A stretch of DNA of 64,000 nt from Anoxynatronum sibiricum. GTDB lineage: Bacteria; Bacillota; Clostridia; Peptostreptococcales; Tindalliaceae. The notes under the pieces are model-generated. The model saw nothing but the letters and a program-made list of their open reading frames with translations, was not told where the DNA came from and made no database searches. The position numbers and the translations under genes are program-made. Position 1 is the first letter of the stretch, and each line of letters begins with the position of its first letter. Positions 51,648-60,650 of the stretch are shown here, piece after piece. The stretch is from assembly GCF_039414295.1 (NCBI RefSeq), contig NZ_JBCITM010000001.1:186001-250000 (forward strand). Direction: 5' to 3'.

Positions 51648-53333
51648 ATGAATTTAATGAAAAAGAGAATGTGGATCAGCTTACTGGTGGTGGGGGTGCT
51701 GTTATTGACCGCCTGCGGCGGTGGAGGCACATCTGCCCCTGCTGCACCGACAGAGTCGGATATACCAGATGAAGAAATGGGTGAAATTGTCCCTTCCATC
51801 ACACTGCTCAGCTCATTACCGGAAGCCAACATGGTCAATTACGAAATGGCCGAGGAAATTGCTGAAGAACTGCGACTTTTGGGCGTAGACGCTGTAGCAC
51901 AGCCAATGGACTTTGCCGTCCTGCTGGATGTTTTATATGGCGAAGATAGTGATTTTGATGCTTACACCATCGGTTGGTCTGGTCGTGTGGAGCGTTTGGA
52001 CCCTGACATGTTCATCCATTCCATTAACCACTCCGACAATGCTGAACCGGGTGGAAACAACACCAACCGTTACCGAAATCCGGCATTCGATGCCCTGGCT
52101 GACGCCCAACGTCAGGAAATGGACATCAATGCACGTCGCGAGATCGTTTTCGAAGCCCAGGAAGTTCTTGCACAGGACGTTCCTCAGGTAACTTTGTATT
52201 CCAGAGCCAACATGCAGACATACAATAAAGAGTTGTTTGCTGATGTCATCAATATTCCCGGCGAAGGGCTCTTTAACGAATGGACACCTTTCTCCATCCG
52301 CCCCCTAACAGACAAAACTGTTCTCACGGTGGCCAGTAACGTCAATATTGACGATATTAACCCCTTAAGTTCAAAGAGTGTTTACGGATGGCGTAACCTG
52401 CGCCTCATCTATGATAAGCTGGTACGCTTGTCACCGGAAATTGAACCAGTACCATGGGCAGCTGTAGGCTGGGACGTGGTGGAAGATGATGTAATTGATG
52501 TGGAACTGCGCCAGGGTATGACTTTCCATGATGGTGAACCGGTGACCGTGGAAGACGTAAAGTTCTCCTACGAACTGTTCATCAATGAAAATGTAGAATA
52601 CTTTGCTTCATTCCTTGCACCTATTGATAACATCGAAATCATGGACGAAAACACCGTGCGTTTCAATCTGCAATATGCCTATGCACCTTTCATCACCAAC
52701 ACATTGGCACAAATTCCCATTTTGCCTATGCACATCTGGGAAGATATTGAAAATCCGGTACAATATGCCAACATGGAAGCCATTGGCAGCGGTCCCTTCA
52801 AAATGGAACGTTTTCAAACGGGAGAAGAATTAGTGGTATCCCGTTTTGATGACTATTTTGAACAGCCCATCATCGATGGTTATATCTTCCAGATCTTTGC
52901 ATCTCCTGAAGGCGTTCTCACAGCGCTTGAGCTGGGCACCGTAGACATGGTTTCTTATGACCTGGTACCGGCTCACACCGAACAGATTGCCAACAATGAA
53001 GGTGGCAAATATGATCACCTTGAGTTGACAGAGGCTCAGGATATCGGCTTCTTCTATCTGGGGATGAACCTTGATCGCGCGCCTTTCAACAACAAAGCTT
53101 TCCGTATTGCGGTGGCCCATGTCACAGACTACGATCTGGCACTGGATGTTCACCTGAACGGTTACGGTGCTCGTGGCGGTGGCGGACTGGTAATCGTGGA
53201 AGCCAACGAATTCTGGCACAACCCAGATGCTCTTGTTTACGACACATATGACCCGGAACGGGCCAGAGAAATCCTGGCGGAAGCCGGCTTTACCTGGGAC
53301 AGCGAAGGTCGTCTGAGGATGCCGGTGGAATAG
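51648..53333 (+). CDS. Peptide-type ABC substrate-binding lipoprotein, apparently circularly permuted
   Basis: A 561-residue family 5 (DppA/OppA-like) binding protein with lipobox LLTAC (Cys23). The order of the fold is rotated. Residues about 45-220 are what normally ends such a protein (QPMDFAVLLDVLYGEDSDFD, then IGWSGRVERLDPDMF, NRYRNPAFDALADAQRQ, GEGLFNEWTPF). Residues 222-561 are what normally begins it (LTVASNVNIDDINPL, RQGMTFHDGEPVTVEDVKFS) and end at PERAREILAEAGFTWDSEGR, normally the middle. Signal peptide and ribosome site (AAAGGAGGAG) are intact, so it looks functional. It is followed by a terminator and then the permeases. Confidence 0.88.
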   Translation: MNLMKKRMWISLLVVGVLLLTACGGGGTSAPAAPTESDIPDEEMGEIVPSITLLSSLPEANMVNYEMAEEIAEELRLLGVDAVAQPMDFAVLLDVLYGEDSDFDAYTIGWSGRVERLDPDMFIHSINHSDNAEPGGNNTNRYRNPAFDALADAQRQEMDINARREIVFEAQEVLAQDVPQVTLYSRANMQTYNKELFADVINIPGEGLFNEWTPFSIRPLTDKTVLTVASNVNIDDINPLSSKSVYGWRNLRLIYDKLVRLSPEIEPVPWAAVGWDVVEDDVIDVELRQGMTFHDGEPVTVEDVKFSYELFINENVEYFASFLAPIDNIEIMDENTVRFNLQYAYAPFITNTLAQIPILPMHIWEDIENPVQYANMEAIGSGPFKMERFQTGEELVVSRFDDYFEQPIIDGYIFQIFASPEGVLTALELGTVDMVSYDLVPAHTEQIANNEGGKYDHLELTEAQDIGFFYLGMNLDRAPFNNKAFRIAVAHVTDYDLALDVHLNGYGARGGGGLVIVEANEFWHNPDALVYDTYDPERAREILAEAGFTWDSEGRLRMPVE

Positions 53334-53400
53334 ACTAACTGCCTGAAGCAATCAAGATAATCAGCATGAACAAGAATTGACAAACATAAATAACCAAACA

Positions 53401-53437
53401 AACATGAAAGCCGGAACAAGCGGCTTTCATGTTTTGT
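53401..53437 (+). terminator. Terminator/attenuator between binding protein and permeases
   Basis: A perfect 13-bp stem AACATGAAAGCCG / CGGCTTTCATGTT with loop GAACAAG is followed by TTGTCT. The poor T tract allows read-through and would give more binding protein than permease. Confidence 0.7.
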
Positions 53438-53495
53438 CTGGCATTATGCGCGATTAAGTACTGAAAACCACGACAGAAAGAAGGAAGGTGAAAGC

Positions 53496-54467
53496 TTGTT
53501 AGGTTATTTTGCGAGACGTTTGGCAGTGATGCTGTTAATGATTTTTCTGGTTTCCACCATGATTTTTTTCCTGTTTCGCACCATGCCTGGTGATCCAACA
53601 GCCTTTGTGGTTGACCCATCCATTCCTGCAGAAGCAAGGCAACAGCTGCTGGAGCGTTACGGATTGAATGACAGCCTGTGGGTGCAATACCAGGTGTTTA
53701 TGAAAGACCTGGTGAAACTTGATTTTGGCGACTCTTTCTTTTACAATCGACCAGCCATGGAGGTTATCGGGGAAAAGTTGGCAGCCACGTTGATTCTCAT
53801 GCTCACCGCCATGGTGTTTGCCTATGTCATCGGCATTTTTGGAGGCGCCTGGATGGCTTGGAAGAGGGGCACTCCACTGGAATCTGTGGGGATTACCATA
53901 TCCCTCATATTCAGGTCGGCACCTACTTTCTGGGTGGGTTTAATGGTGATACTCCTGTTTTCCGTGCGTCTGGGCTGGTTCCCGGCACAGGGGATGCGCA
54001 CCGCCGGCACCGGCGGCGGCACTTTCTCAGAGATGTTCTTAAATACCGACTTTCTTAAACACCTGGTGCTGCCTGCTCTGGTGGCCGGGTTATACTTTGT
54101 GGCAACACCCCTGCTGATTATGCGTAACAGCATGTTGGAGGTTATGTCAGAAGACTACATCGAAATGGCCAGGGCAAAGGGTATCAAAGAACGAAATATC
54201 TTGTACCGTCACGCTGCCAGAAACGCCCTTTTGCCTGTTGTCACCGCCGGTGCACTGTTCATTGGCGCTGCCATTGGCGGACAGGTGCTCATCGAAGTGG
54301 TGTTCAGCTGGCCTGGTTTGGGACGAGAAATCGTCACTGCAGTGACCCGACACGATTATCCTCTGGCACAGGGCTGTTTCATCATCATATCTGCCATGGT
54401 TATGTTCATGAACCTGGTGGCAGACATGCTTTATGCAGTGCTGGATCCACGGATTTCCTACAAATAA
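53496..54467 (+). CDS. ABC transporter permease, DppB/OppB type
   Basis: A 323-residue permease with about six helices. N-terminal FARRLAVMLLMIFLVSTMIF and the conserved FRTMPGDP are typical, and the EAA loop reads DYIEMARAKGIKERNILYRH. It pairs with the next gene to form the channel for peptides, nickel or sugars. Initiation is at TTG 53496 after GGAAGGTGAAAGC. Substrate is unresolved; the neighbouring GH31 gene raises the possibility of oligosaccharides. Confidence 0.93.
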   Translation: MLGYFARRLAVMLLMIFLVSTMIFFLFRTMPGDPTAFVVDPSIPAEARQQLLERYGLNDSLWVQYQVFMKDLVKLDFGDSFFYNRPAMEVIGEKLAATLILMLTAMVFAYVIGIFGGAWMAWKRGTPLESVGITISLIFRSAPTFWVGLMVILLFSVRLGWFPAQGMRTAGTGGGTFSEMFLNTDFLKHLVLPALVAGLYFVATPLLIMRNSMLEVMSEDYIEMARAKGIKERNILYRHAARNALLPVVTAGALFIGAAIGGQVLIEVVFSWPGLGREIVTAVTRHDYPLAQGCFIIISAMVMFMNLVADMLYAVLDPRISYK

Positions 54468-54488
54468 TCAGCGAAAAGAGGTGAATGC

Positions 54489-55385
54489 ATGAGTACGGCA
54501 ACCCTTCATAAAAAAGCAAACAGCCAGAGCGTTATTCGGCTCTTTTTCAAAAACCTAAAACGGGATAAACTGGCCCTGATCGGCGTTGTGCTGCTGGTGT
54601 TTTTCATCGGCGTAGCTGCTTTTTCCGACATCATTGCCCCTTATGGGCCCCGGGACAGACACTATAACGAAGAAGGAAAAATCAGACGTCTGGAAGCTCC
54701 ATCAGCGGCTCACCCCTTCGGAACCACCGATGTGGGGCGAGATATCTACTCCCAGGTGGTACTGGGAACCAAAACTGCACTGACGGTGGGAATCCTGGCA
54801 GCGCTGCTGGTAACCGTGGTGGGCTCCGTCGTGGGGATCATCGCCGGTTATTACGGTGGCTGGGTGGACACCGTCATCATGCGGGTGGTTGACTTTTTCT
54901 ATGCCATTCCTTTTATCCCCTTTGTCATTGTTCTGTCAGCAGTGCTAAAGCCCAGTATCTGGAACATTATTTTGGCAGTTTCCCTGCTCTCATGGCGAAC
55001 AGTGGCTCGTCTTGTCAGGTCACAGGTGCTGTCTATTGCCAAAAGACCCTTTATCAAGGCAGCCCGGGTGGCTGGTGCCAGCAATGCACGCATCATGTTT
55101 AAGTACATTTTGCCCAATGTGGTGCCACTGATTATGCTGGAGATGGCCTTTATGGTCAACTGGGCCATCGCAGCAGAAGCCAGTATTGCCTTTCTGGGTT
55201 TTGGAGACCCGTCAGTACCCAGTTGGGGCCAGATTCTCCACATTGTGTTTTCGACAGGTAACTCTCGGGTGGCCTGGTGGTGGATCACCGCACCTGGGGT
55301 GGCCATCGTTTTGTTGTTACTATCCATTTTCTTTGTGGCAAGAGCCTTGGAAGAAGTGGTGGATCCCAGATTAAGGAGGCGATAA
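54489..55385 (+). CDS. ABC transporter permease, DppC/OppC type
   Basis: A 298-residue second permease. It has the N-terminal extension and first helix usual for OppC (LFFKNLKRDKLALIGVVLLV), then HPFGTTDVGRDIYSQVVLG and the EAA motif PFIKAARVAGASNARIMFKY. It ends in an ERALEEVVDPRLR-like tail (RALEEVVDPRLRRR). GAAAAGAGGTGAATGC lies before the ATG, and the ATPase gene begins three bases after the stop. Confidence 0.94.
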   Translation: MSTATLHKKANSQSVIRLFFKNLKRDKLALIGVVLLVFFIGVAAFSDIIAPYGPRDRHYNEEGKIRRLEAPSAAHPFGTTDVGRDIYSQVVLGTKTALTVGILAALLVTVVGSVVGIIAGYYGGWVDTVIMRVVDFFYAIPFIPFVIVLSAVLKPSIWNIILAVSLLSWRTVARLVRSQVLSIAKRPFIKAARVAGASNARIMFKYILPNVVPLIMLEMAFMVNWAIAAEASIAFLGFGDPSVPSWGQILHIVFSTGNSRVAWWWITAPGVAIVLLLLSIFFVARALEEVVDPRLRRR

Positions 55386-55387
55386 CC

Positions 55388-56434
55388 GTGACACTGTTGA
55401 ATGTGAAAAATGTGAGCATTGAGTACACCACTGAAGCCGGTGTGCTGAAAGCGGTGGATGACGTCTCCTTCAGCCTGGAAGTGGGAGAAAGTGTGGGACT
55501 GGTTGGTGAAAGTGGCTGCGGGAAAACCACCCTGGCCAAATCCATTATGCGGTTGCTGGCCAAAAACGGCAGCGTCAGCACCGGTCAAATGCTGTTCAAA
55601 GGTGAAGATTTGGTGACCAAATCTGATGAAGAAATTCGTCAGCTGCGGCTCAATGAAATCGCCATGGTGTCTCAAAGCGCCATGAATGCTCTGAACCCGG
55701 TGTATACCGTGGGAGACCAGCTGGTGGAAGGCATTATGACCCATACAAAAATGACAAAAAAAGAAGCCACTGACCGGGCTATTGAGGTATTTCGCATGGT
55801 GGGGCTGGAAGCCAAACGTCTGAAAAGTTTTCCTCATCAGATGAGCGGTGGAATGAAACAGCGGGCCATTATTGCCATGGCCTTAACGCTGAACCCTTCC
55901 CTCATTATTGCCGATGAACCCACCACCGCCTTGGATGTGGTCGTGCAGGACAGGATATTGCAGCAGATCATCCAGATTCAGAAAGAAATCAACAGTTCCA
56001 TGATCCTCATTACCCACGATATTTCCGTTGTTTCTGAAACCTGCGAAACCATCATTGTCATGTATGGTGGTAAAGTTATGGAAAAAGCACCTACTCGGAT
56101 TTTCTTCAAAACCCCTGTGCATCCCTATTCTTTGGGGCTGAACAATGCATTTCCCAGCATTCATGAAATTGGCGAAGAGTTGATCTCCATCCCAGGAGCA
56201 CCGCCCAACCTGATGGATGAACAGAAGGGCTGCCGATTCCAGGAGCGTTGCCCCTTTAAGACAGAGACCTGCGAAAACAAGGTGCCTGAATTGGAAGAAG
56301 TGGCTCCTGGCCATTTTTCAGCCTGTCATTACAACAACAAGGTGGAATCTTTTCGGGAAGCCTGCAAAAAACGGGAAACATGGGAACTGGTGCGGGATCG
56401 CATGATTGAAGAGAGAAAGCGGGGTGTGTCATAG
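55388..56434 (+). CDS. ABC transporter ATPase, DppD/OppD type
   Basis: A 348-residue ATPase with Walker A GESGCGKTT, signature MSGGMKQR (Met replaces the second Gly-adjacent Gln of the common SGGQ), Walker B LIIADEPTTALD and the C-terminal oligopeptide-transporter domain with CRFQERCPF, whose cysteines may bind an Fe-S cluster. GTG 55388 has AAGGAGGCG upstream. It ends by sharing one base with the GTG of the next gene. Confidence 0.94.
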   Translation: MTLLNVKNVSIEYTTEAGVLKAVDDVSFSLEVGESVGLVGESGCGKTTLAKSIMRLLAKNGSVSTGQMLFKGEDLVTKSDEEIRQLRLNEIAMVSQSAMNALNPVYTVGDQLVEGIMTHTKMTKKEATDRAIEVFRMVGLEAKRLKSFPHQMSGGMKQRAIIAMALTLNPSLIIADEPTTALDVVVQDRILQQIIQIQKEINSSMILITHDISVVSETCETIIVMYGGKVMEKAPTRIFFKTPVHPYSLGLNNAFPSIHEIGEELISIPGAPPNLMDEQKGCRFQERCPFKTETCENKVPELEEVAPGHFSACHYNNKVESFREACKKRETWELVRDRMIEERKRGVS

Positions 56435-57450
56435 TGGGAACACCTTTGATACAGATTCAGGATCTGAAAAAGCACTATCCGGTGAACAAAGGATTGAAAG
56501 ACATATTCACCAAAGAAAAAGTTTTTGTCAAAGCAATTGACGGTATTGACCTGACGATCCACAAGGGGGAAATACTGGGACTGGCCGGCGAAAGCGGTTC
56601 TGGCAAAACCACGACTGGAGAAATTCTGGTGCGCCTTCAGGATGCCACCGAGGGCAGCATCACCATCGACGGACATCCCTTGGATGTGAAGGATAAAAGA
56701 CTGGAAAAAAGCTTCCGAAAGGAAGTGCAAATGATTTTTCAGGATCCCTACGAAACCCTGAATCCACGATTTAATGTGTTCGATACCATAGCAGAGCCAT
56801 TACGGATTCATGGAATCAAAGACAAAAAAGCCCTTTATGAAAAAGTGGTTAAAGTGCTTGAAATTGCGGAGTTGAAACCCGCAGAGCATTTTATCTTCCG
56901 GTATCCCCACGAACTTTCCGGGGGCCAGCGTCAGCGGGTGGCCATTGCCCGGGGCATCGTGGTGGAGCCGAAGGTGCTGGTGGCAGATGAGCCCGTATCC
57001 ATGCTGGATGTTTCCATCCGGGCTGATATTCTCAATCTCCTGAAGCGGCTGCGTCAGGACATGGGCCTCACCATGCTCTACGTATCCCACGACCTCTCCA
57101 CCATCAAATACCTGTGCGACCGTATCGCCATCATGTACCTGGGAAAAATCATGGAAATTGGTCCTGTGGACGAAGTCGTGGCCAATCCCCGGCATCCTTA
57201 CACCCAGGTGTTACTGTCTGCTGTGCCGGTGGCTGACCCTGACTATCAGAAAGAACGGATCATCATTGATGATGAGGCACCGGACCAGATCAATCTGCCG
57301 GTTGGCTGTCGGTTCAGCCCCCGTTGTCCCTTTGCCCAGGAAGCCTGCACAAGCTGCGACCACAGCTTCACTCAGGTGGGCGAAGACCACTATCATGCCT
57401 GCATTTTTGAAAAAGAAGCCTTGAGACCCCGAATAAACACAACCACTTAA
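56434..57450 (+). CDS. ABC transporter ATPase, DppF/OppF type
   Basis: A 338-residue partner ATPase. Walker A GESGSGKTT, Q-loop IFQDPYETLNPR, signature LSGGQRQR, Walker B VLVADEPVSMLD and the C-terminal CRFSPRCPF motif are all present. GTG 56434 overlaps the previous TAG by one base (TAGTG). It completes the five-gene importer. Confidence 0.94.
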   Translation: MGTPLIQIQDLKKHYPVNKGLKDIFTKEKVFVKAIDGIDLTIHKGEILGLAGESGSGKTTTGEILVRLQDATEGSITIDGHPLDVKDKRLEKSFRKEVQMIFQDPYETLNPRFNVFDTIAEPLRIHGIKDKKALYEKVVKVLEIAELKPAEHFIFRYPHELSGGQRQRVAIARGIVVEPKVLVADEPVSMLDVSIRADILNLLKRLRQDMGLTMLYVSHDLSTIKYLCDRIAIMYLGKIMEIGPVDEVVANPRHPYTQVLLSAVPVADPDYQKERIIIDDEAPDQINLPVGCRFSPRCPFAQEACTSCDHSFTQVGEDHYHACIFEKEALRPRINTTT

Positions 57451-57683
57451 AATGATAAGCTGCCTATCTTGACGGCTTGAGGTTGAAGACGAAGGACTTT
57501 GGTCAGGGAAGCTGACTCCAATCTTGTGTGTTTTTAGTCGAAAGTCTCGAAAACAGCGCCTGAACTCATTGCGCTCAAACAGTAGATGCTGGCAGTTTTC
57601 TCACCTTTTCGAAAACACTGACAAGTTTTCCGGGGCTGCCCTTTACCAAATACCTTGCCTTCATCGCATTATGGTTACAGTCT
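57451..57683. other. Structured gene-free stretch after the ABC operon
   Basis: About 230 bases without a credible gene. TTGGTCAG / CTGACTCCAA forms a bulged hairpin at 57499-57521. Further on GTTTTC / GAAAAC words repeat around 57540-57635. It may be an mRNA 3' region, a small RNA or a degenerate interspersed repeat; I recognise no known family. Confidence 0.4.
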
Positions 57684-57710
57684 AAAACCGCCTATCCGGG
57701 CGGTTTTTTT
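57684..57710 (+). terminator. Strong Rho-independent terminator
   Basis: AAAACCGCC / GGGCGGTTTTTTT with loop TATCC, after the ABC operon and before the GH31 gene. Confidence 0.9.
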
Positions 57711-57838
57711 CATGGAGTGATTTGAAACAGCACTGGTAAAATGATTAGAGAAGCTTGATCTGGCGTATGAGTATAAGAACGGGATTGTATTGGAAGGCAT
57801 GGTGCAGACAAGGAAATGTGGAAAAGGAGGTAAAATCC

Positions 57839-60019
57839 ATGATTACACGTCAAATTAACCCGCAAACCCTGTGGTTGACCTTTGGAACCCCTTTTGAGAC
57901 GGAAAGCCTCATGTTTGACAGGGAGCAGGCTGCGTTGCTGAACAAAACACCGCCGCTGCCGGTGAATCTCTCCATTGAAAACGAGCGATTGCAGTTAATA
58001 GACTCGTTGTCAGACGATGCCAGGGTACTGGGACTGGGGGAAAACTTGCGGGGGATGAACAAACGGGGCGGTATTTACGAGTCCTTTTGCACCGATGACC
58101 CAGTTCATACCCCCGGTAAAAAATCGCTGTATGGTGCTCATAATTTTCTGCTGGTGGAGGGTGCAGTGCCCTACGGAATATTTATTGACTATCCGGGGAA
58201 AGTGATTTACGATATCGGATATACCAGGCATGACCAGATGATCATCACCATCACAGGGAGTGATGTGGATATTTACCTGTTTCAGGAGGGGAATCTCAAG
58301 GAACTGGCACTTGCCTTCAGGCGACTCATGGGTGAAAGTTACATACCTCCCAAATGGGCTTTTGGCTTTCAACAGTCCCGGTGGAGTTACAGAACACGCA
58401 AAGAAGTGGAAGCAGTGGCAGCAGCCTTTCTGGAAAATGAGATCCCATGCGATACCATTTATCTGGATATTGACTATATGGAACGCTACAAGGACTTTAC
58501 CGTTGATAAGGAAGCTTTCCCCGATTTTCGCGGATTGGTGGCCTCTCTGAAAGAAAAAGGATTTCGACTTATCCCCATCATCGATGCAGGTGTCAAAATC
58601 GAAGCAGACTACCCTGTTTACGAAGAAGGCAAAGATCGGGGTTACTTTTGCCTCAATCGCAAAGATGAACCTTTTGTGGCCGCAGTGTGGCCGGGTAAGG
58701 TCCATTTTCCCGACTTTTTGAATCCGGAAGCTCGCCGCTGGTTTGGACTGCACTATCAGTTTCTGACAGACCAGGGGATCGAAGGGTTTTGGAACGATAT
58801 GAACGAACCATCCATTTTTTATACAGAAGAGCGGTTGCAGCAGGCCATTGACCTGGCAAAGGATAGTGAAGGCCAAAATCTGGATATTGATGCCTTTTTC
58901 CGCCTCACCGACACTTTTAAAGCGTTGTTTAATCATCCTGATGATTATCAGCAAATGTATCACCAGGTGAAAGGAGAGATGGTGAACCACGCCAAAATTC
59001 ACAATCTTTATGGATTCAATATGACCCGTTCAGCTGCTGAAGGACTGGCAGAACTGGAGCCCAATAAGCGCTTTCTCCTCTTTTCAAGAGCCTCCACCGT
59101 AGGGCAGGGGCGCTATGCCGGCATCTGGACAGGGGATAACCATTCATGGTGGGAACATATTTTGCTAAACCTTCAAATGATGCCCGCCGTGAATCAGTGT
59201 GGCATCCTTTATACAGGTGCAGACACCGGCGGTTTTAGTGACAATGCCAATGCTCAACTGATGATTCGATGGAGTCAGTTCAGTCTTTTCACACCTCTGT
59301 TTCGCAATCATGCGGCTCTGCACACCCGGCACCAGGAGCCTTATGCTTTTGATGGAGCTTTGACAGCTGTCTTGAGAGACGTAATTCGGTTAAGATATGC
59401 GTTGATCCCCTATTTATACAGCGAATACATGAAGGCAGCTAAAAACAGCGGGCTCTTTTTCATGCCCCTCTCTTTTGAATACGCTGAAGAACAGGCCGCC
59501 TTAACCGATGACCAGCTGCTGGTGGGAGAGTCTCTCATGGCAGCTCCCATTTATCGGGAAAATGCCAGGGGAAGACATGTCTACCTGCCTGAAACCATGC
59601 TTCTCTGGAAAACAACAGGACCAGCGGGTGGTCAACTGGAAGTGGTGCCACAAGGGCACCATTATTTAAAGGCTGAATTGGCAGAAAACCTGATTTTTAT
59701 TCGGAAAAACAGGATTCTGGTATTGGGAGAGCCGGCCATGAGTGTGGAAAAGATGGATCTCTCCACCATGAAGGTGCTGGCTTTTGTGGAAGATACTGCC
59801 ACCTATGTGCTTTATGACGATGACGGGCTCACCCATGATCACCGGGAAGGCGCTTACACTGAAATTCACCTGACCATCACCCATCAATCGGGGGATTTTC
59901 AGGTGAAGGTGGCAGCATCATCCCATGTCGAAGTCAACGTGCTGAAACTGGTGATGGTTAATGCGGCAGGAAAGCAACAGGAACAAGTTATTCAGGTAGT
60001 GCCAGAGGCTTTCAAATAA
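57839..60019 (+). CDS. Glycoside hydrolase family 31 alpha-glucosidase
   Basis: A 726-residue retaining alpha-glycosidase. The nucleophile Asp320 lies in FWNDMNEPSIF and the acid/base Asp in GIWTGDNHSWW; PPKWAFGFQQSRWSYR is also typical of the family. There is no signal peptide, so it acts in the cytoplasm on imported alpha-glucosides or related sugars. ATG 57839 follows AAAAGGAGGT by seven bases. It has no sugar transporter of a classical type next to it; the upstream peptide-type ABC importer is separated by a terminator. Confidence 0.94.
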   Translation: MITRQINPQTLWLTFGTPFETESLMFDREQAALLNKTPPLPVNLSIENERLQLIDSLSDDARVLGLGENLRGMNKRGGIYESFCTDDPVHTPGKKSLYGAHNFLLVEGAVPYGIFIDYPGKVIYDIGYTRHDQMIITITGSDVDIYLFQEGNLKELALAFRRLMGESYIPPKWAFGFQQSRWSYRTRKEVEAVAAAFLENEIPCDTIYLDIDYMERYKDFTVDKEAFPDFRGLVASLKEKGFRLIPIIDAGVKIEADYPVYEEGKDRGYFCLNRKDEPFVAAVWPGKVHFPDFLNPEARRWFGLHYQFLTDQGIEGFWNDMNEPSIFYTEERLQQAIDLAKDSEGQNLDIDAFFRLTDTFKALFNHPDDYQQMYHQVKGEMVNHAKIHNLYGFNMTRSAAEGLAELEPNKRFLLFSRASTVGQGRYAGIWTGDNHSWWEHILLNLQMMPAVNQCGILYTGADTGGFSDNANAQLMIRWSQFSLFTPLFRNHAALHTRHQEPYAFDGALTAVLRDVIRLRYALIPYLYSEYMKAAKNSGLFFMPLSFEYAEEQAALTDDQLLVGESLMAAPIYRENARGRHVYLPETMLLWKTTGPAGGQLEVVPQGHHYLKAELAENLIFIRKNRILVLGEPAMSVEKMDLSTMKVLAFVEDTATYVLYDDDGLTHDHREGAYTEIHLTITHQSGDFQVKVAASSHVEVNVLKLVMVNAAGKQQEQVIQVVPEAFK

Positions 60020-60028
60020 GTCGCCGAC

Positions 60029-60433
60029 CTACTGCCAGTGAAGTGCCCGTGTGATCAAGAAAGTTCCAGTGGTGACAGCGGCCCCCAGGGTGGTGCCCCA
60101 GGCCAGATCAACCAGGGTTACCAGCAGCGGCCAGTCTCTCAGGGTGGCCAGATTGGTCAGATCATAGGTGGCATAGGTGATAAAACCAAAAAATGCACCT
60201 GTGAAGAGAGCTGTCTGCCAGCTTTCATGGGCAATGGCAGGCCGCAGGGCGAAGAAAACCATGCCCGCCACGTACAACAGATAGAATGTAATCGCCGCAG
60301 GCCAGTTCACACGGGGACTGAGAAGAAAACCAATCTGTTGCTGGTAAAAACGCTGGGCAACTACCCCCAGCCAAATCAGGTCGATACCAAAGAAAACCAT
60401 TACGGCTACGAGGTACAGGCGGAACCAGTACAT
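60029..60433 (-). CDS. DUF2177 family membrane protein
   Basis: A 134-residue protein with four hydrophobic helices. The N-terminus (YLVAVMVFFGIDLIWLG) and GAFFGFITYATYDLTNLATL with WPL are the recognisable DUF2177 core. Function is unknown. AAAGGAGG precedes the ATG. It converges with the GH31 gene with nine bases between stops. Confidence 0.9.
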   Translation of the reverse strand: MYWFRLYLVAVMVFFGIDLIWLGVVAQRFYQQQIGFLLSPRVNWPAAITFYLLYVAGMVFFALRPAIAHESWQTALFTGAFFGFITYATYDLTNLATLRDWPLLVTLVDLAWGTTLGAAVTTGTFLITRALHWQ

Positions 60434-60650
60434 GCAACAAACCTCCTTTATCGTTCGAGAAATGAGAGAAATTAGCTTGTTGGTTGAGGGGCTTCCTGGT
60501 AGAAATACCCTGCAATAGGTTATTCAATCATTCGTTTGAAAGATAGGGTATGTATCAATGATGGCAAATAAACCTGACAAAAATGATATTGTGCTGGCAG
60601 CCAAGCCGGATGCATTGGTACAACAGAATTTCTGAAACGGATGTGATGAA

